64,000 nt of DNA from Halobacteriovorax marinus (lineage in GTDB: Bacteria > Bdellovibrionota > Bacteriovoracia > Bacteriovoracales > Bacteriovoracaceae): NCBI GenBank assembly GCA_002163155.1, contig MAAO01000006.1, positions 868,001 through 932,000 on the forward strand, given 5' to 3'. The translations under genes were made by a program, and so were the position numbers. Position 1 is the stretch's first letter; every line of letters begins with the position of its first letter. Positions 1 through 7,883 of this stretch are shown here, piece by piece. The notes under the pieces are model-generated. The model was given only the letters and a program-made list of their open reading frames with translations. It did not search any database and was not told the DNA's origin.

Positions 1-294
1 TTCACCACTTCCCTTGGCAGCTTCTGCCTTTAATTCATAGTAATTATGTGTAACAAAGTGCAGACTTTTCATTTCATTTTTAACAATCTGATGTCTAGAG
101 CAATTTGAGGTTCCAAGTGTCATTCCAATGGTGGTAGTGGGAAAGAAAATACCATTGGTTGTAACCCTTAAGGCAGAGGATAGTATAGAATTCTTCTTTA
201 AAATGTACCAGCCTGGGCCACAGCCTGAACTGCCATCTTTTGCAGAAGTATTGAAAATGAATAGAAAAGAAAAGAAAATAAAAAGTGGCTTCAT
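1..294 (-). CDS. DUF3015-like secreted protein, N-terminal part
   Basis: The left window edge cuts this gene, and 98 codons are visible. The start is ATG at 294 with a strong GGAGG ribosome site five bases upstream. The protein opens with a signal peptide (MKPLFIFFSFLFIFNTSA) followed by a mature part starting KDGSSGCGPGW. The pattern of SGCGPGW, then VTTNGIFFP, then GMTLGTSNC matches the DUF3015 family, small exported proteins of unknown function common in Bdellovibrionota. The family match is from memory. The cut C-terminus prevents a length check. Confidence 0.7.
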   Translation of the reverse strand, partial: MKPLFIFFSFLFIFNTSAKDGSSGCGPGWYILKKNSILSSALRVTTNGIFFPTTTIGMTLGTSNCSRHQIVKNEMKSLHFVTHNYYELKAEAAKGSGE

Positions 295-470
295 TTTTCC
301 TCCAATGAAAAAGTCGACACTCATCATCATATTTTAGCTCTAGACTTATTAGTACTTAAAGAATCCTTAATTTATAGCAAAGTATTATGGTCTATTTCAC
401 TCAATTACCCTTATAAATTCAGTCTAAGTCCTATATAATAGCTTAAGTATTATTTTTAAATGAGGTCCTT

Positions 471-1712
471 GTGGTAGATAAAAATTCAAACCTTGTCCTA
501 AGATCAGGTCATACAATTAAAAACCGTTTTGGTAAGTCGGCCATGAGTGAAAATATGGCCACGAACTTTCTACCTAAAGAAAATTTCGTGAATGCTTATT
601 CGGCATGGGCAAATGGTGGAGTAGGACTCTGTATTACCGGCAATGTCATGATTGACCGAGATCACTTAGGTGAATTCAATAATGTTGTTTTAGATGATCA
701 AGTTAAAGACCTCACTCTTTTCTCAAAGTGGGCACAGGCCGGAAAAGCCAATGACACCACTCTTGTTATGCAGCTTAATCACCCAGGTAAGCAAACTCCC
801 AAGTTTCTCACAAATGTTCCTGTGGCTCCATCAGCGATTAGTTTTCCACCTCCTATGTCTTCAATGTTTAATACTCCAAGAGAATTAACTGAGGATGAAA
901 TTGTTGATATCGTTAAGAAGTTTGCTACCGCCTCCATATTGGCAAAAGAAGCTGGCTTTGATGGTGTGCAAATTCACGGAGCCCATGGATATCTTGTTAG
1001 TCAATTTCTCTCAGGTAAACATAATCAAAGAAGTGATCGTTGGGGCGGAAGTTTAGAAAATAGAATGAGATTTCTAATGGAGATTTATAAGGAAATTAGA
1101 AAAGCTGTAGGTGTGAAATTCATTGTAGGAGTTAAATTAAATTCCGCTGATTTTCAAAAAGGTGGCTTTACAGAAGAAGAGTCTATGGAAGTCGTGAAAA
1201 CCCTTGATAAATTAGGAATGGACTTTATAGAAATCTCTGGAGGAACTTACGAAGTAAGTGCCATGATGGGTAAAGAAATCAAGAAAGATAAATCAAAAAA
1301 AGAAAGCACTCAAAAAAGAGAAGCTTACTTTATTAACTACGCCAGAAAAATTAATGAATTCATTGAAACACCGCTCATGGTTACCGGTGGATTTAGAACC
1401 AGTGAAACTATCAAGGAAGCTCTAGGAAGTGGACATGTTGATATTGTGGGTATGGGTAGACCTTATACAGTTTATCCTGACCTCGCGAATCGCTTTATTA
1501 AAGATGAGGGTTTCGTTTTAGAAATAGCCCCCAAGAAAACAGGGATAAAGATTTTAGATGCGGCCATTCCATTAGAGATTACTTGGTATACGCAGCAAAT
1601 TCACCGCTTAGGTAAGAAAAAGAGTCCAAGACCTAATCGAAATGTCTGGCTCTCGTTAGTTGAAACAATCTTTGAGCTTGGAACTCAGGGGTTAAAGAGG
1701 ACGAGAGGTTAG
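471..1712 (+). CDS. Old Yellow Enzyme family NADH:flavin oxidoreductase
   Basis: FMN-dependent ene-reductase family protein of 413 residues, probably cytoplasmic and using NAD(P)H to reduce activated C=C bonds. The TIM-barrel signatures are in order: the substrate/FMN segment MQLNHPGKQ near residue 105, the paired catalytic histidines in QIHGAHGYL near 170, the family hallmark SGKHNQRSDRWGGSLENR near 185, and a phosphate-binding glycine strand MVTGGFR near 305. The GTG start at 471 follows GAGG with a five-base spacer. A pentapeptide-repeat gene begins three bases after its stop, suggesting co-transcription. The true substrate cannot be told from sequence. Confidence 0.85.
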   Translation: MVDKNSNLVLRSGHTIKNRFGKSAMSENMATNFLPKENFVNAYSAWANGGVGLCITGNVMIDRDHLGEFNNVVLDDQVKDLTLFSKWAQAGKANDTTLVMQLNHPGKQTPKFLTNVPVAPSAISFPPPMSSMFNTPRELTEDEIVDIVKKFATASILAKEAGFDGVQIHGAHGYLVSQFLSGKHNQRSDRWGGSLENRMRFLMEIYKEIRKAVGVKFIVGVKLNSADFQKGGFTEEESMEVVKTLDKLGMDFIEISGGTYEVSAMMGKEIKKDKSKKESTQKREAYFINYARKINEFIETPLMVTGGFRTSETIKEALGSGHVDIVGMGRPYTVYPDLANRFIKDEGFVLEIAPKKTGIKILDAAIPLEITWYTQQIHRLGKKKSPRPNRNVWLSLVETIFELGTQGLKRTRG

Positions 1713-1715
1713 AGA

Positions 1716-2285
1716 ATGTCATTTGATAAAACTTATTTTGAAGGGGAACTTATTGATCTCTCTGTCGTATCTGATTTTGAAAATATGGAATTTATTGAAT
1801 GCCAATTTACTTCTCTGGATTTAACTGGCTTTTCTTTTAAATTTTCAAAATTAATTGAATGTCATTTTACAAAGTGCAATCTTAGCAATGCTAACATGGC
1901 AAATACTAGTCTGCGTGATGTTCAATTTATAGATAGCAAGTTACTCGGAATAAATTGGAGTGTGGCCCAAACAACTTTTCAGCTATCTTTTCTTAGATCT
2001 ATTCTAGATCTATGTGTTTTTCAAGGACTAGATTTAGTTGCGGCCAAATTCATAGAAAGCAGTTTAAAAGAAGTGGACTTCTCAGATAGTAAACTAATGA
2101 AAGCGAGCTTTGCTGAAACTGATCTCTTAAATACAATTTTTAATAACTCAAATCTGGCAAAAGCCGATTTAAGAGGGGCACTGAATTATTACTTAGAGCC
2201 AGAGTTTACGGTCATTAAGAATGCTCGCTTTAGTATGCCCGAGGCGATGGGTTTATTTAAAGGTCTTGGAATTATTGTCGAATAA
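1716..2285 (+). CDS. pentapeptide-repeat protein, McbG/Qnr-like
   Basis: A 189-residue right-handed beta-helix candidate. Repeats of the A(N/D)LxX or xFxxC type run from about residue 22 to 160 (for example FIECQFTSLDLTGF, CNLSNANMANTSLRDVQF, KADLRGA). A break around NWSVAQTTFQL separates two repeat blocks, as in Qnr/McbG proteins. The C-terminal cap (FSMPEAMGLFKGLGI) resembles that of chromosomal McbG-like proteins. Relatives of this group protect DNA gyrase from quinolones or microcin B17, but many chromosomal members have no proven role. The gene lies three bases behind the ene-reductase gene, so it is probably the second cistron of that unit. Confidence 0.8.
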   Translation: MSFDKTYFEGELIDLSVVSDFENMEFIECQFTSLDLTGFSFKFSKLIECHFTKCNLSNANMANTSLRDVQFIDSKLLGINWSVAQTTFQLSFLRSILDLCVFQGLDLVAAKFIESSLKEVDFSDSKLMKASFAETDLLNTIFNNSNLAKADLRGALNYYLEPEFTVIKNARFSMPEAMGLFKGLGIIVE

Positions 2286-2318
2286 ATAGTATAAATTAAT
2301 TTATAAATTAAAGCTCTT

Positions 2319-2327
2319 TGCTATAAT
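2319..2327 (+). promoter_or_regulatory. extended -10 promoter, leaderless-type
   Basis: TGC-TATAAT is a perfect sigma70 -10 hexamer (2322-2327) with the extended TGn motif. The ATG at 2333 lies only five bases downstream, so transcription should start at or next to the start codon. No Shine-Dalgarno sequence precedes the ATG. No good -35 is visible, which fits an extended -10 promoter. Confidence 0.5.
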
Positions 2328-2332
2328 CATTT

Positions 2333-3082
2333 ATGGGTAAAATTAACAACGATTTCTACGATACATTAAATGAATTATGGTATCAGGGTGATAGTCATCC
2401 AATCTCACTTTTAAGGCAAGAATCGATACTCAAAAATGTCTGGGTGAGTGATATTTTAGTGCAATTATTTTCGCATATTGAAAACTCTCAAGTAAAAGTT
2501 CTAGACTTGGCCTGCGGTGGAGGTTTTCTTTCCAACCACCTCTCAAGTGAGCATTACCAAGTAAGTGCGGTGGATATTTCTCCCAACTCTCTCGCAATTG
2601 CTAAGAAATATGATGAATCCAAGAAGGTACAATATATAGAATCAAGTATTGAGAAATTACCTTTTGAAAATGAGTCATTTGATGTGGTCTTTCTCATGGA
2701 TGTTTTGGAACACCTAGATGATCCAAAAATTGCTTTAAAAGAAGCAGCTCGAGTCACCAAGAAAAATGGTTTCATCTTCTATCATACTTTTAATAGAACC
2801 TTTTTAGCCTATCTCTTGGCGGTAAAAGCTCTCGAAGTTATTTTACCCAATGCCCCTAAGAATATTCACAGCTATGATCACTTTATTAAACCAAGTGAGT
2901 TATTCGAATACTTAGGTGAACTTGATTTAAAAAATATTGAAACTTCTGGACTAGGTCCAAACTTTCTCAATATTGCGTTTTGGAGTTCACTTTTTAGGCG
3001 GAGAGTTTCTAAGAACTTCAAGTTTGAACTTAAGAAGTCTTTTCAACTAGGGTACTTGGGATATGCACAGAAGAATAATTAA
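2333..3082 (+). CDS. UbiG-like class I SAM-dependent methyltransferase
   Basis: A 249-residue methyltransferase with a Rossmann fold. Motif I is VLDLACGGGFLS near residue 57, the acidic end of strand 2 is VSAVDIS, and post-motif residues VVFLMDVLEHLDD lie near 120. The N-terminal NNDFYDTLNELWYQGDSHPI and the later FNRTFLAYLLAV and HSYDHFIKPSEL segments are typical of the UbiG group, which methylates hydroxyls of polyprenylated quinone precursors. Without other quinone genes nearby the substrate stays open. The conserved N-terminus begins almost at the ATG, which supports the 2333 start even though it has no ribosome-binding site. Confidence 0.75.
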   Translation: MGKINNDFYDTLNELWYQGDSHPISLLRQESILKNVWVSDILVQLFSHIENSQVKVLDLACGGGFLSNHLSSEHYQVSAVDISPNSLAIAKKYDESKKVQYIESSIEKLPFENESFDVVFLMDVLEHLDDPKIALKEAARVTKKNGFIFYHTFNRTFLAYLLAVKALEVILPNAPKNIHSYDHFIKPSELFEYLGELDLKNIETSGLGPNFLNIAFWSSLFRRRVSKNFKFELKKSFQLGYLGYAQKNN

Positions 3083-3112
3083 GTTAGAACTAAAATAAGT
3101 ATTAAAGGATAA

Positions 3113-3493
3113 ATGATGAGTTTAGATGCTATTGGAATTATAAGTGCAGATCTACAGAAGTCAGTTGAATTCTACAAACTACTGGGAATTGAATTAAAAG
3201 AAGCTGGAGGCGCTGAACACTTAGAGGGAAAGACAGAGACTGGTCTTCGTATTATGATCGACTCTGTCGAACTGATGAAAAAAATTAATCCGCAATGGAT
3301 AAAGCCTATAGGCGTGGGAATTGTTCTCTGTTTCAAACAAGAGAGTGCAAACACCGTCAATGAGCTCTATGCAAAAATAGTAGAGAGTGGTTTTAAAAGT
3401 TCCAAAGAACCTTGGGACGCCTTTTGGGGGCAACGTTATTCATCAGTGCTTGATCCAGATGGAAATCAAATTGATCTATTTGCTGAACTCTAG
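3113..3493 (+). CDS. VOC (glyoxalase/bleomycin-resistance) family protein
   Basis: A 126-residue single-domain protein of the vicinal oxygen chelate fold. It begins with the typical beta strand LDAIGIISADLQKSVEFYKLLGIEL and ends with SVLDPDGNQIDLFAEL, in which the terminal acidic residue is a usual metal ligand. Members include glyoxalases, dioxygenases and antibiotic-binding proteins. Nothing here selects among them. The stop codon region overlaps the convergent response regulator gene by four bases. Confidence 0.8.
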   Translation: MMSLDAIGIISADLQKSVEFYKLLGIELKEAGGAEHLEGKTETGLRIMIDSVELMKKINPQWIKPIGVGIVLCFKQESANTVNELYAKIVESGFKSSKEPWDAFWGQRYSSVLDPDGNQIDLFAEL

Positions 3494-4134
3494 CCATCTT
3501 CATCTTTGAGTTTTACCATTTTATTGTGATTACCATATTGGGTATAATTGATTTTATCTTCAGTTATCTCATGAATTTTTCTAAGTATAGAGGAAATTTT
3601 GTCAATAGAATTCTTCGCCTTTTGAAGCTCTTTATTATCTTCTGACTGTTCTGAAATAATGGCCATTACTAGGCATAGAGGAGTATTGATTTCGTGATTA
3701 TAAGTCACAATCATAGCATTTATGCTCTCTACTTCTCTTAGGCTAAGAGATTTCTTATAGAGATCTGTAAGTTTTAGTTGGGAGCGTATTCTTGAGAGGG
3801 CAATATTAATATTAGCAGGCTTTGTTATATAGTCATTAGCGCCGAGGTCAAGAGCTTCTATGGTATTTTCTTCTTCAGTTACAGATGTGACCATAATTAT
3901 AGGAAGTTCAAAGGGGCTATATCTTTGGCGAATACTCTTTAAAACTCCTATTCCAGAAATCCCTGGCATGATTATATCTAAGAGTATGAGATCAGCAGTA
4001 TCTCCTAAGAGATAGGAAATACAAGCCTCTCCGTCTTCAAGTTCGACGGTTTTAAATCCTTTCTTTTTAAGCTTCTTTGCTAGTGTTGAACGACTAATTT
4101 TGTCATCATCAACAATGAGAATTTTCTTTGCCAT
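3490..4134 (-). CDS. response regulator with receiver domain and DHp-like helix pair, no kinase ATPase domain
   Basis: The receiver domain spans residues 1-120 with the acidic pocket D10-D11, phosphoacceptor D53 (LILLDIIMPG), switch region T83-S84 and K105 (DYITKPAN). The segment after it, VTYNHEINTPLCLVMAII around residues 144-160, looks like the H-box of a histidine kinase dimerisation domain (H147 followed by E-x-N-x-P). The protein then stops at residue 214 with no ATP-binding HATPase domain. The start chosen is ATG 4134 (MAKKILIVDDD), because it begins directly at the receiver domain. A 16-residue upstream extension is possible but unlike the family. It could act as a phosphorelay intermediate or a degenerate hybrid kinase. 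Confidence 0.75.
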   Translation of the reverse strand: MAKKILIVDDDKISRSTLAKKLKKKGFKTVELEDGEACISYLLGDTADLILLDIIMPGISGIGVLKSIRQRYSPFELPIIMVTSVTEEENTIEALDLGANDYITKPANINIALSRIRSQLKLTDLYKKSLSLREVESINAMIVTYNHEINTPLCLVMAIISEQSEDNKELQKAKNSIDKISSILRKIHEITEDKINYTQYGNHNKMVKLKDEDG

Positions 4135-4319
4135 ACAACTTCTTTCTCCATTTGGTATTGAAATCAGTATACCAATGTCCAACTAAGCAAGTATTTATCA
4201 TTCTACAATTTAACCTTAATAAAATGACCATCAAATTGAACTTGAATTATGGAAACTTTTGTAAGTTTCTGTATACTATTGAATAAGTACTTATTTTCTT
4301 CTTTATTATCAGGAACCCC

Positions 4320-4712
4320 ATGATTAAATCCTTTTTATTAGTTCTCTTGCTCGTACTCACAAGCTGTTCTTCGTCTCCAGTTCTCTATCCAAATAAGCGA
4401 TATGAGAAAGTTGGTAAAGCTATTGCCGATGGTGATATAGATAAATGTATGGGCAAGGCCGATAAATTTCTAGCCTCAAAGAAAGGGAAGAAGATCCTAA
4501 AAGGCGCAGGAAAGGGATCTATTATTGGTGGGGTTGTGGGGGTAGTTACTGGAGCACTATCTGGAAATATAGTTCGAGGTGCCACCCATGGTGCGGCCAT
4601 AGGTGCTGCTGCAGGAGGCGCCAGTGCCGGTGTAAGTAGAGACCAATTAAGAGAATCTTTTGTCAATCGCTGTCTTAGAAGAAAAGGTTATGAAGTCATT
4701 GGTTGGGAATAA
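4320..4712 (+). CDS. glycine-zipper lipoprotein
   Basis: A 130-residue envelope lipoprotein candidate. The signal peptide ends in the lipobox LTSC, so lipidation is expected at Cys16. A glycine-zipper segment from about residue 62 to 105 (GAGKGSIIGGVVGVVTGAL, then GAAIGAAAGGASAG) could insert in or pair within the membrane, as in SlyB/OmpA-like glycine-zipper proteins. The C-terminus is basic (CLRRKGYEVIGWE) with a conserved-looking Cys pair. Function is unknown. Confidence 0.7.
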   Translation: MIKSFLLVLLLVLTSCSSSPVLYPNKRYEKVGKAIADGDIDKCMGKADKFLASKKGKKILKGAGKGSIIGGVVGVVTGALSGNIVRGATHGAAIGAAAGGASAGVSRDQLRESFVNRCLRRKGYEVIGWE

Positions 4713-4793
4713 AAAAATAATTTCTCTCTCTAATTAATCCTTCTTCATACTATATTCACACTCTTCAATCAAAATATTCTCATGGTGAATGAT

Positions 4794-5132
4794 ATGGAAA
4801 GTAACGTATTTTCTTTAAAATTTAATAAAGAAGCTGAACTGAACTTTAAAGTCTTCGCTCAACTTGTGATGAAGAGTGAGGTGGAGAAAGCAACTCGAAT
4901 GCTGAGAGATCTCTTAGAGGTAGGCTATGATGAAGCTTCTGAATTAACTGGTAAAGTCTTTGAAAACTACAATGATAATCCCAATTCACTCATGGAGATG
5001 ATGCAAGTGAGGGAATTATTAAATACTGGTAAGAATAATGATGCATTAGTGATCGTTCAAAAACTCTTTGGTGCTTCTGGACTCGTAAGTGTAAATATTC
5101 TAGAAAAAATGAAAGCACAATTACAAAATTGA
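4794..5132 (+). CDS. small protein of unknown function
   Basis: I do not recognise this protein of about 112 residues. It is predicted mostly alpha-helical and acidic, with no signal peptide, membrane segment or known motif. The start at ATG 4794 (MESNVFSLKF) follows GGTGA with a five-base spacer. An in-frame ATG four codons earlier at 4782 is the alternative. It stands alone between a lipoprotein gene and a UPF0178 gene. Confidence 0.5.
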   Translation: MESNVFSLKFNKEAELNFKVFAQLVMKSEVEKATRMLRDLLEVGYDEASELTGKVFENYNDNPNSLMEMMQVRELLNTGKNNDALVIVQKLFGASGLVSVNILEKMKAQLQN

Positions 5133-5196
5133 GATTAACTATTCCTTATTAATTAGTTATACTAAAGTTAGTAGGACCAACTAGTAGGATTAGATA

Positions 5197-5664
5197 ATGA
5201 GTGATGCGAAGAACATTAAAATTTGGATAGATGCAGATGCCTGTCCAAAAATGGTGAAAGAAGTTATTTTCAAAGCATCCTTTCGTTTACAATTACCGGT
5301 ATGCCTAGTGGCCAACAGTTATATGTCTGTTCCCCCAGAATCTCTCATAACTTCTATTCAAGTGGATAAAGGTGCTGATGTGGCAGATTTCTATATTGTG
5401 GAACATGTAGGGATTAATGACCTTGTGATCACGGCTGATATTCCTCTCGCCGCTCTCGTGGTAGAAAAGAATGCTACAGCAATTAATCCTCGCGGAGAGC
5501 TCTATACAGAGGAAAACGTGAAAGAGAGACTTTCCATGAGAGACTTCATGCAAGATTTGCGCGATTCTGGTGTTAATACTGGTGGACCAGCTCCCTTTGG
5601 ATTAAAAGATAAAGAGAGGTTTGCTAACTCTTTCAATAAAATTCTCACCAAAATGTTGAAATAA
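5197..5664 (+). CDS. UPF0178 (YaiI/YqxD, DUF188) family protein
   Basis: A 155-residue protein matching the YaiI/YqxD family over its full length. Signatures are [15 protein letters not shown] at the start, [13 protein letters not shown] near residue 65, [12 protein letters not shown] near 85, [10 protein letters not shown] near 105, and [17 protein letters not shown] near 130. The conserved aspartates resemble the PIN/NYN nuclease-like fold, but biochemical activity has not been firmly assigned to the family as far as I know. Confidence 0.9.
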   Translation: MSDAKNIKIWIDADACPKMVKEVIFKASFRLQLPVCLVANSYMSVPPESLITSIQVDKGADVADFYIVEHVGINDLVITADIPLAALVVEKNATAINPRGELYTEENVKERLSMRDFMQDLRDSGVNTGGPAPFGLKDKERFANSFNKILTKMLK

Positions 5665-5815
5665 TAACTGTTTTCTATCGTTTCCTTTTTTCCTGAGTAT
5701 TGACTTTGTGTCAAAACTTTGGAAATATGCAGCTAATTCGAGCACAACTTCTTTATAAATTATTATCGCTACTAGTGCTTGGATTTGGTAGAGATAATTT
5801 ATTTATAGGATTAGT

Positions 5816-7093
5816 ATGTCTGATTTCAAGTCACTGAATTTATTGCCTTCAATTTTTAAAGCCGTATCAAGTAAAGGTTATACAACACCAACTCCCATTC
5901 AGGCCCAGGCCATTCCTCACTTATTAGAGGGAAGTGATCTCTTAGGGATTGCGCAAACGGGAACGGGAAAAACTGCGGCATTCTCATTACCTATCATCCA
6001 TAGAATAGGTTCTATTAAAATTAAAACAAAACCAGGTAGAGTGAGAGTCTTAATTCTTACGCCTACTAGAGAGCTTGCATCTCAAATCGACGAGAATATT
6101 AGGTCTTATAGTGTAGGTCTAAATATTAAGAGTTCTGTGATATTTGGTGGAGTTGGAAAACGTCCACAAGTCCAAGCGATTGCTAAAGGAATTGATATCA
6201 TGGTGGCGACTCCTGGTCGTCTATTAGACCTTATGAATGAAGGTCATGTAAGATACGATCAACTAGAAGTCTTTGTTTTAGATGAAGCTGATAGAATGTT
6301 AGATATGGGATTCATTAGAGATATTAAGAAAATTATTTCTAAACTTCCAAAGCGCAGACAAACATTACTTTTCTCAGCAACTATGCCTGATAGTATTGCA
6401 AGTTTAGCCACTTCTCTTTTAAATAATCCAAAGAGAGTTGAAGTGACTCCACAGGCGACAACTGTAGAGAAAATCGATCAGCGAGTTAACCTCGTTGATA
6501 AATCAAATAAGAATCATCTTTTAAAAAGTATCTTGGAAGATGAGAGCATAAAAAGTGTTCTCGTTTTTACTCGTACTAAACATGGTGCCAATAGAGTCGT
6601 AAAACACCTCGATAAGGCGTCCATTACAGCAGCTGCCATTCATGGTAATAAGTCTCAAAGCGCAAGAGAGCGTGCCCTTGGTAGCTTTAGATCAGGAAAC
6701 CTTCGAGTACTTGTAGCAACTGATATTGCTTCTAGAGGAATTGACGTTGATCATGTAACTCATGTTATAAATTTTGATCTTCCAGTAGACGCTGAAAGCT
6801 ATGTCCATAGAATTGGACGAACTGCAAGAGCAGGACGTGAAGGTGTAGCGATTTCTTTTTGCGATGATAGTGAATTAAAACTTCTTAGAAGTATTGAAAA
6901 ATTCATCAAGATAAGAGTTCCTGTTGATAAAGAGCATGCTTTTCATGGTGTAGCACCAAGCCCTAAGGAAAAACATCTAGATGCTAGGCCTCAAACTAGA
7001 GATACTAAGAAGCCTGGTAACTCTCAAAAGAAACCTTTTAGAGGACCACGCAGAAGAAAAACTATGACTAAGAAACCTGCAGCATCTAACTAA
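5816..7093 (+). CDS. rhlE: DEAD-box ATP-dependent RNA helicase, RhlE-like
   Basis: A 425-residue superfamily 2 RNA helicase. The motifs are Q-motif TPTPIQAQAIP, Walker A AQTGTGKT, motif Ia PTRELASQ, motif II DEADRMLDMGF, motif III SATMP, motif IV VLVFTRT, motif V ATDIASRGIDV and motif VI HRIGRTARAG. The short lysine/arginine-rich tail (about residues 375-425) fits RhlE rather than DeaD or SrmB, and would bind RNA. It probably acts in ribosome assembly or RNA turnover. A candidate TTGACT box near 5700 lies over 100 bases upstream, implying a long leader as often seen in cold-regulated helicase genes. Confidence 0.9.
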   Translation: MSDFKSLNLLPSIFKAVSSKGYTTPTPIQAQAIPHLLEGSDLLGIAQTGTGKTAAFSLPIIHRIGSIKIKTKPGRVRVLILTPTRELASQIDENIRSYSVGLNIKSSVIFGGVGKRPQVQAIAKGIDIMVATPGRLLDLMNEGHVRYDQLEVFVLDEADRMLDMGFIRDIKKIISKLPKRRQTLLFSATMPDSIASLATSLLNNPKRVEVTPQATTVEKIDQRVNLVDKSNKNHLLKSILEDESIKSVLVFTRTKHGANRVVKHLDKASITAAAIHGNKSQSARERALGSFRSGNLRVLVATDIASRGIDVDHVTHVINFDLPVDAESYVHRIGRTARAGREGVAISFCDDSELKLLRSIEKFIKIRVPVDKEHAFHGVAPSPKEKHLDARPQTRDTKKPGNSQKKPFRGPRRRKTMTKKPAASN

Positions 7094-7114
7094 TATACAA
7101 AGCTAGGGCAGTAG

Positions 7115-7870
7115 TTGAAAGTTTTCATAAAAATCATATTCATATTATTTCTCATGCAAGCGAATGTCTTTGCAGAATCAAGTTGTGCAACTAAATGGCG
7201 CAACTTAGGTTCTATGAGTCATTCGTTACAAAGATATTTAAGAGTCAAGAATATCTGTCATGATGAATTAAAACACAAACTCAATATCATTACTCAGAAA
7301 GGTCACGTTGCTCTAACTTATAAAATGGCGAGGATTTGGCTCTTTCACAGGCTAGATAATGTAAATGGTATGGTCTGTTCATTCTATTCTCCTGCCGACT
7401 GCAAACCCTATAGCGAAAAGAGACAAGGGGAAGGTTTTAATCTCAATACTGAGCATACTTGGCCTCAGTCTCAGGGAGCAAAAGAGCTACCAGCTAATAG
7501 TGATCTACACCACCTGTTTGTCACTTCAAAGTTAACAAATAGTAAGAGAGCTAACCTTCCTTTTTGTAAAGTTGAATCTGAATTCTGGTCCCATGGAGGC
7601 AGTCTTCAAGGGATTGATATGTACAGTCAGGATTGTTTTGAACCAGTAGATAAAAGTAAAGGTGATGTTGCAAGGGCGCTATTCTATTTTTCTGTTCGTT
7701 ATGATTATGAAATTGAAAGTGATGTGGAAGTCGTGCTCAAACAATGGCACAAGAAATTTCCAGTAACGAGTGCCAATAAAATTAGAAATTCACAAATATT
7801 AGACCTACAGGGAAATTCTAATCCCTTTATAGAATATCCTCAGCTCGTAGGGCTCATAAGAGATTTCTAA
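7115..7870 (+). CDS. secreted endonuclease I (EndA/NucM family)
   Basis: A periplasmic or secreted non-specific DNase/RNase of 251 residues. A signal peptide (residues 1-20, ending VFAESS) precedes the beta-beta-alpha-metal nuclease core. The core motif FNLNTEHTWPQSQGA (around residue 110) holds the catalytic histidine. SDLHHLFVTSKLTNSKRANLPF follows, with the metal-binding Asn. Cysteines such as those in MVCSFYSPADC may form disulfides. The start is TTG 7115. For a bacterial predator such an enzyme would suit digestion of prey DNA, but that is inference from the presumed host. Confidence 0.85.
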   Translation: MKVFIKIIFILFLMQANVFAESSCATKWRNLGSMSHSLQRYLRVKNICHDELKHKLNIITQKGHVALTYKMARIWLFHRLDNVNGMVCSFYSPADCKPYSEKRQGEGFNLNTEHTWPQSQGAKELPANSDLHHLFVTSKLTNSKRANLPFCKVESEFWSHGGSLQGIDMYSQDCFEPVDKSKGDVARALFYFSVRYDYEIESDVEVVLKQWHKKFPVTSANKIRNSQILDLQGNSNPFIEYPQLVGLIRDF

Positions 7871-7883
7871 GTGAGAATTGACC

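Noticed and set aside
128-337. Open frame on the plus strand near the left edge
   Set aside because: It lies opposite a minus-strand gene with a strong ribosome site, signal peptide and DUF3015-like motifs, so it is an antisense shadow.
4385-4666. Alanine/proline-rich frame opposite the glycine-zipper lipoprotein
   Set aside because: Its composition is the complement of the glycine repeats, and it has no ribosome site or motif.
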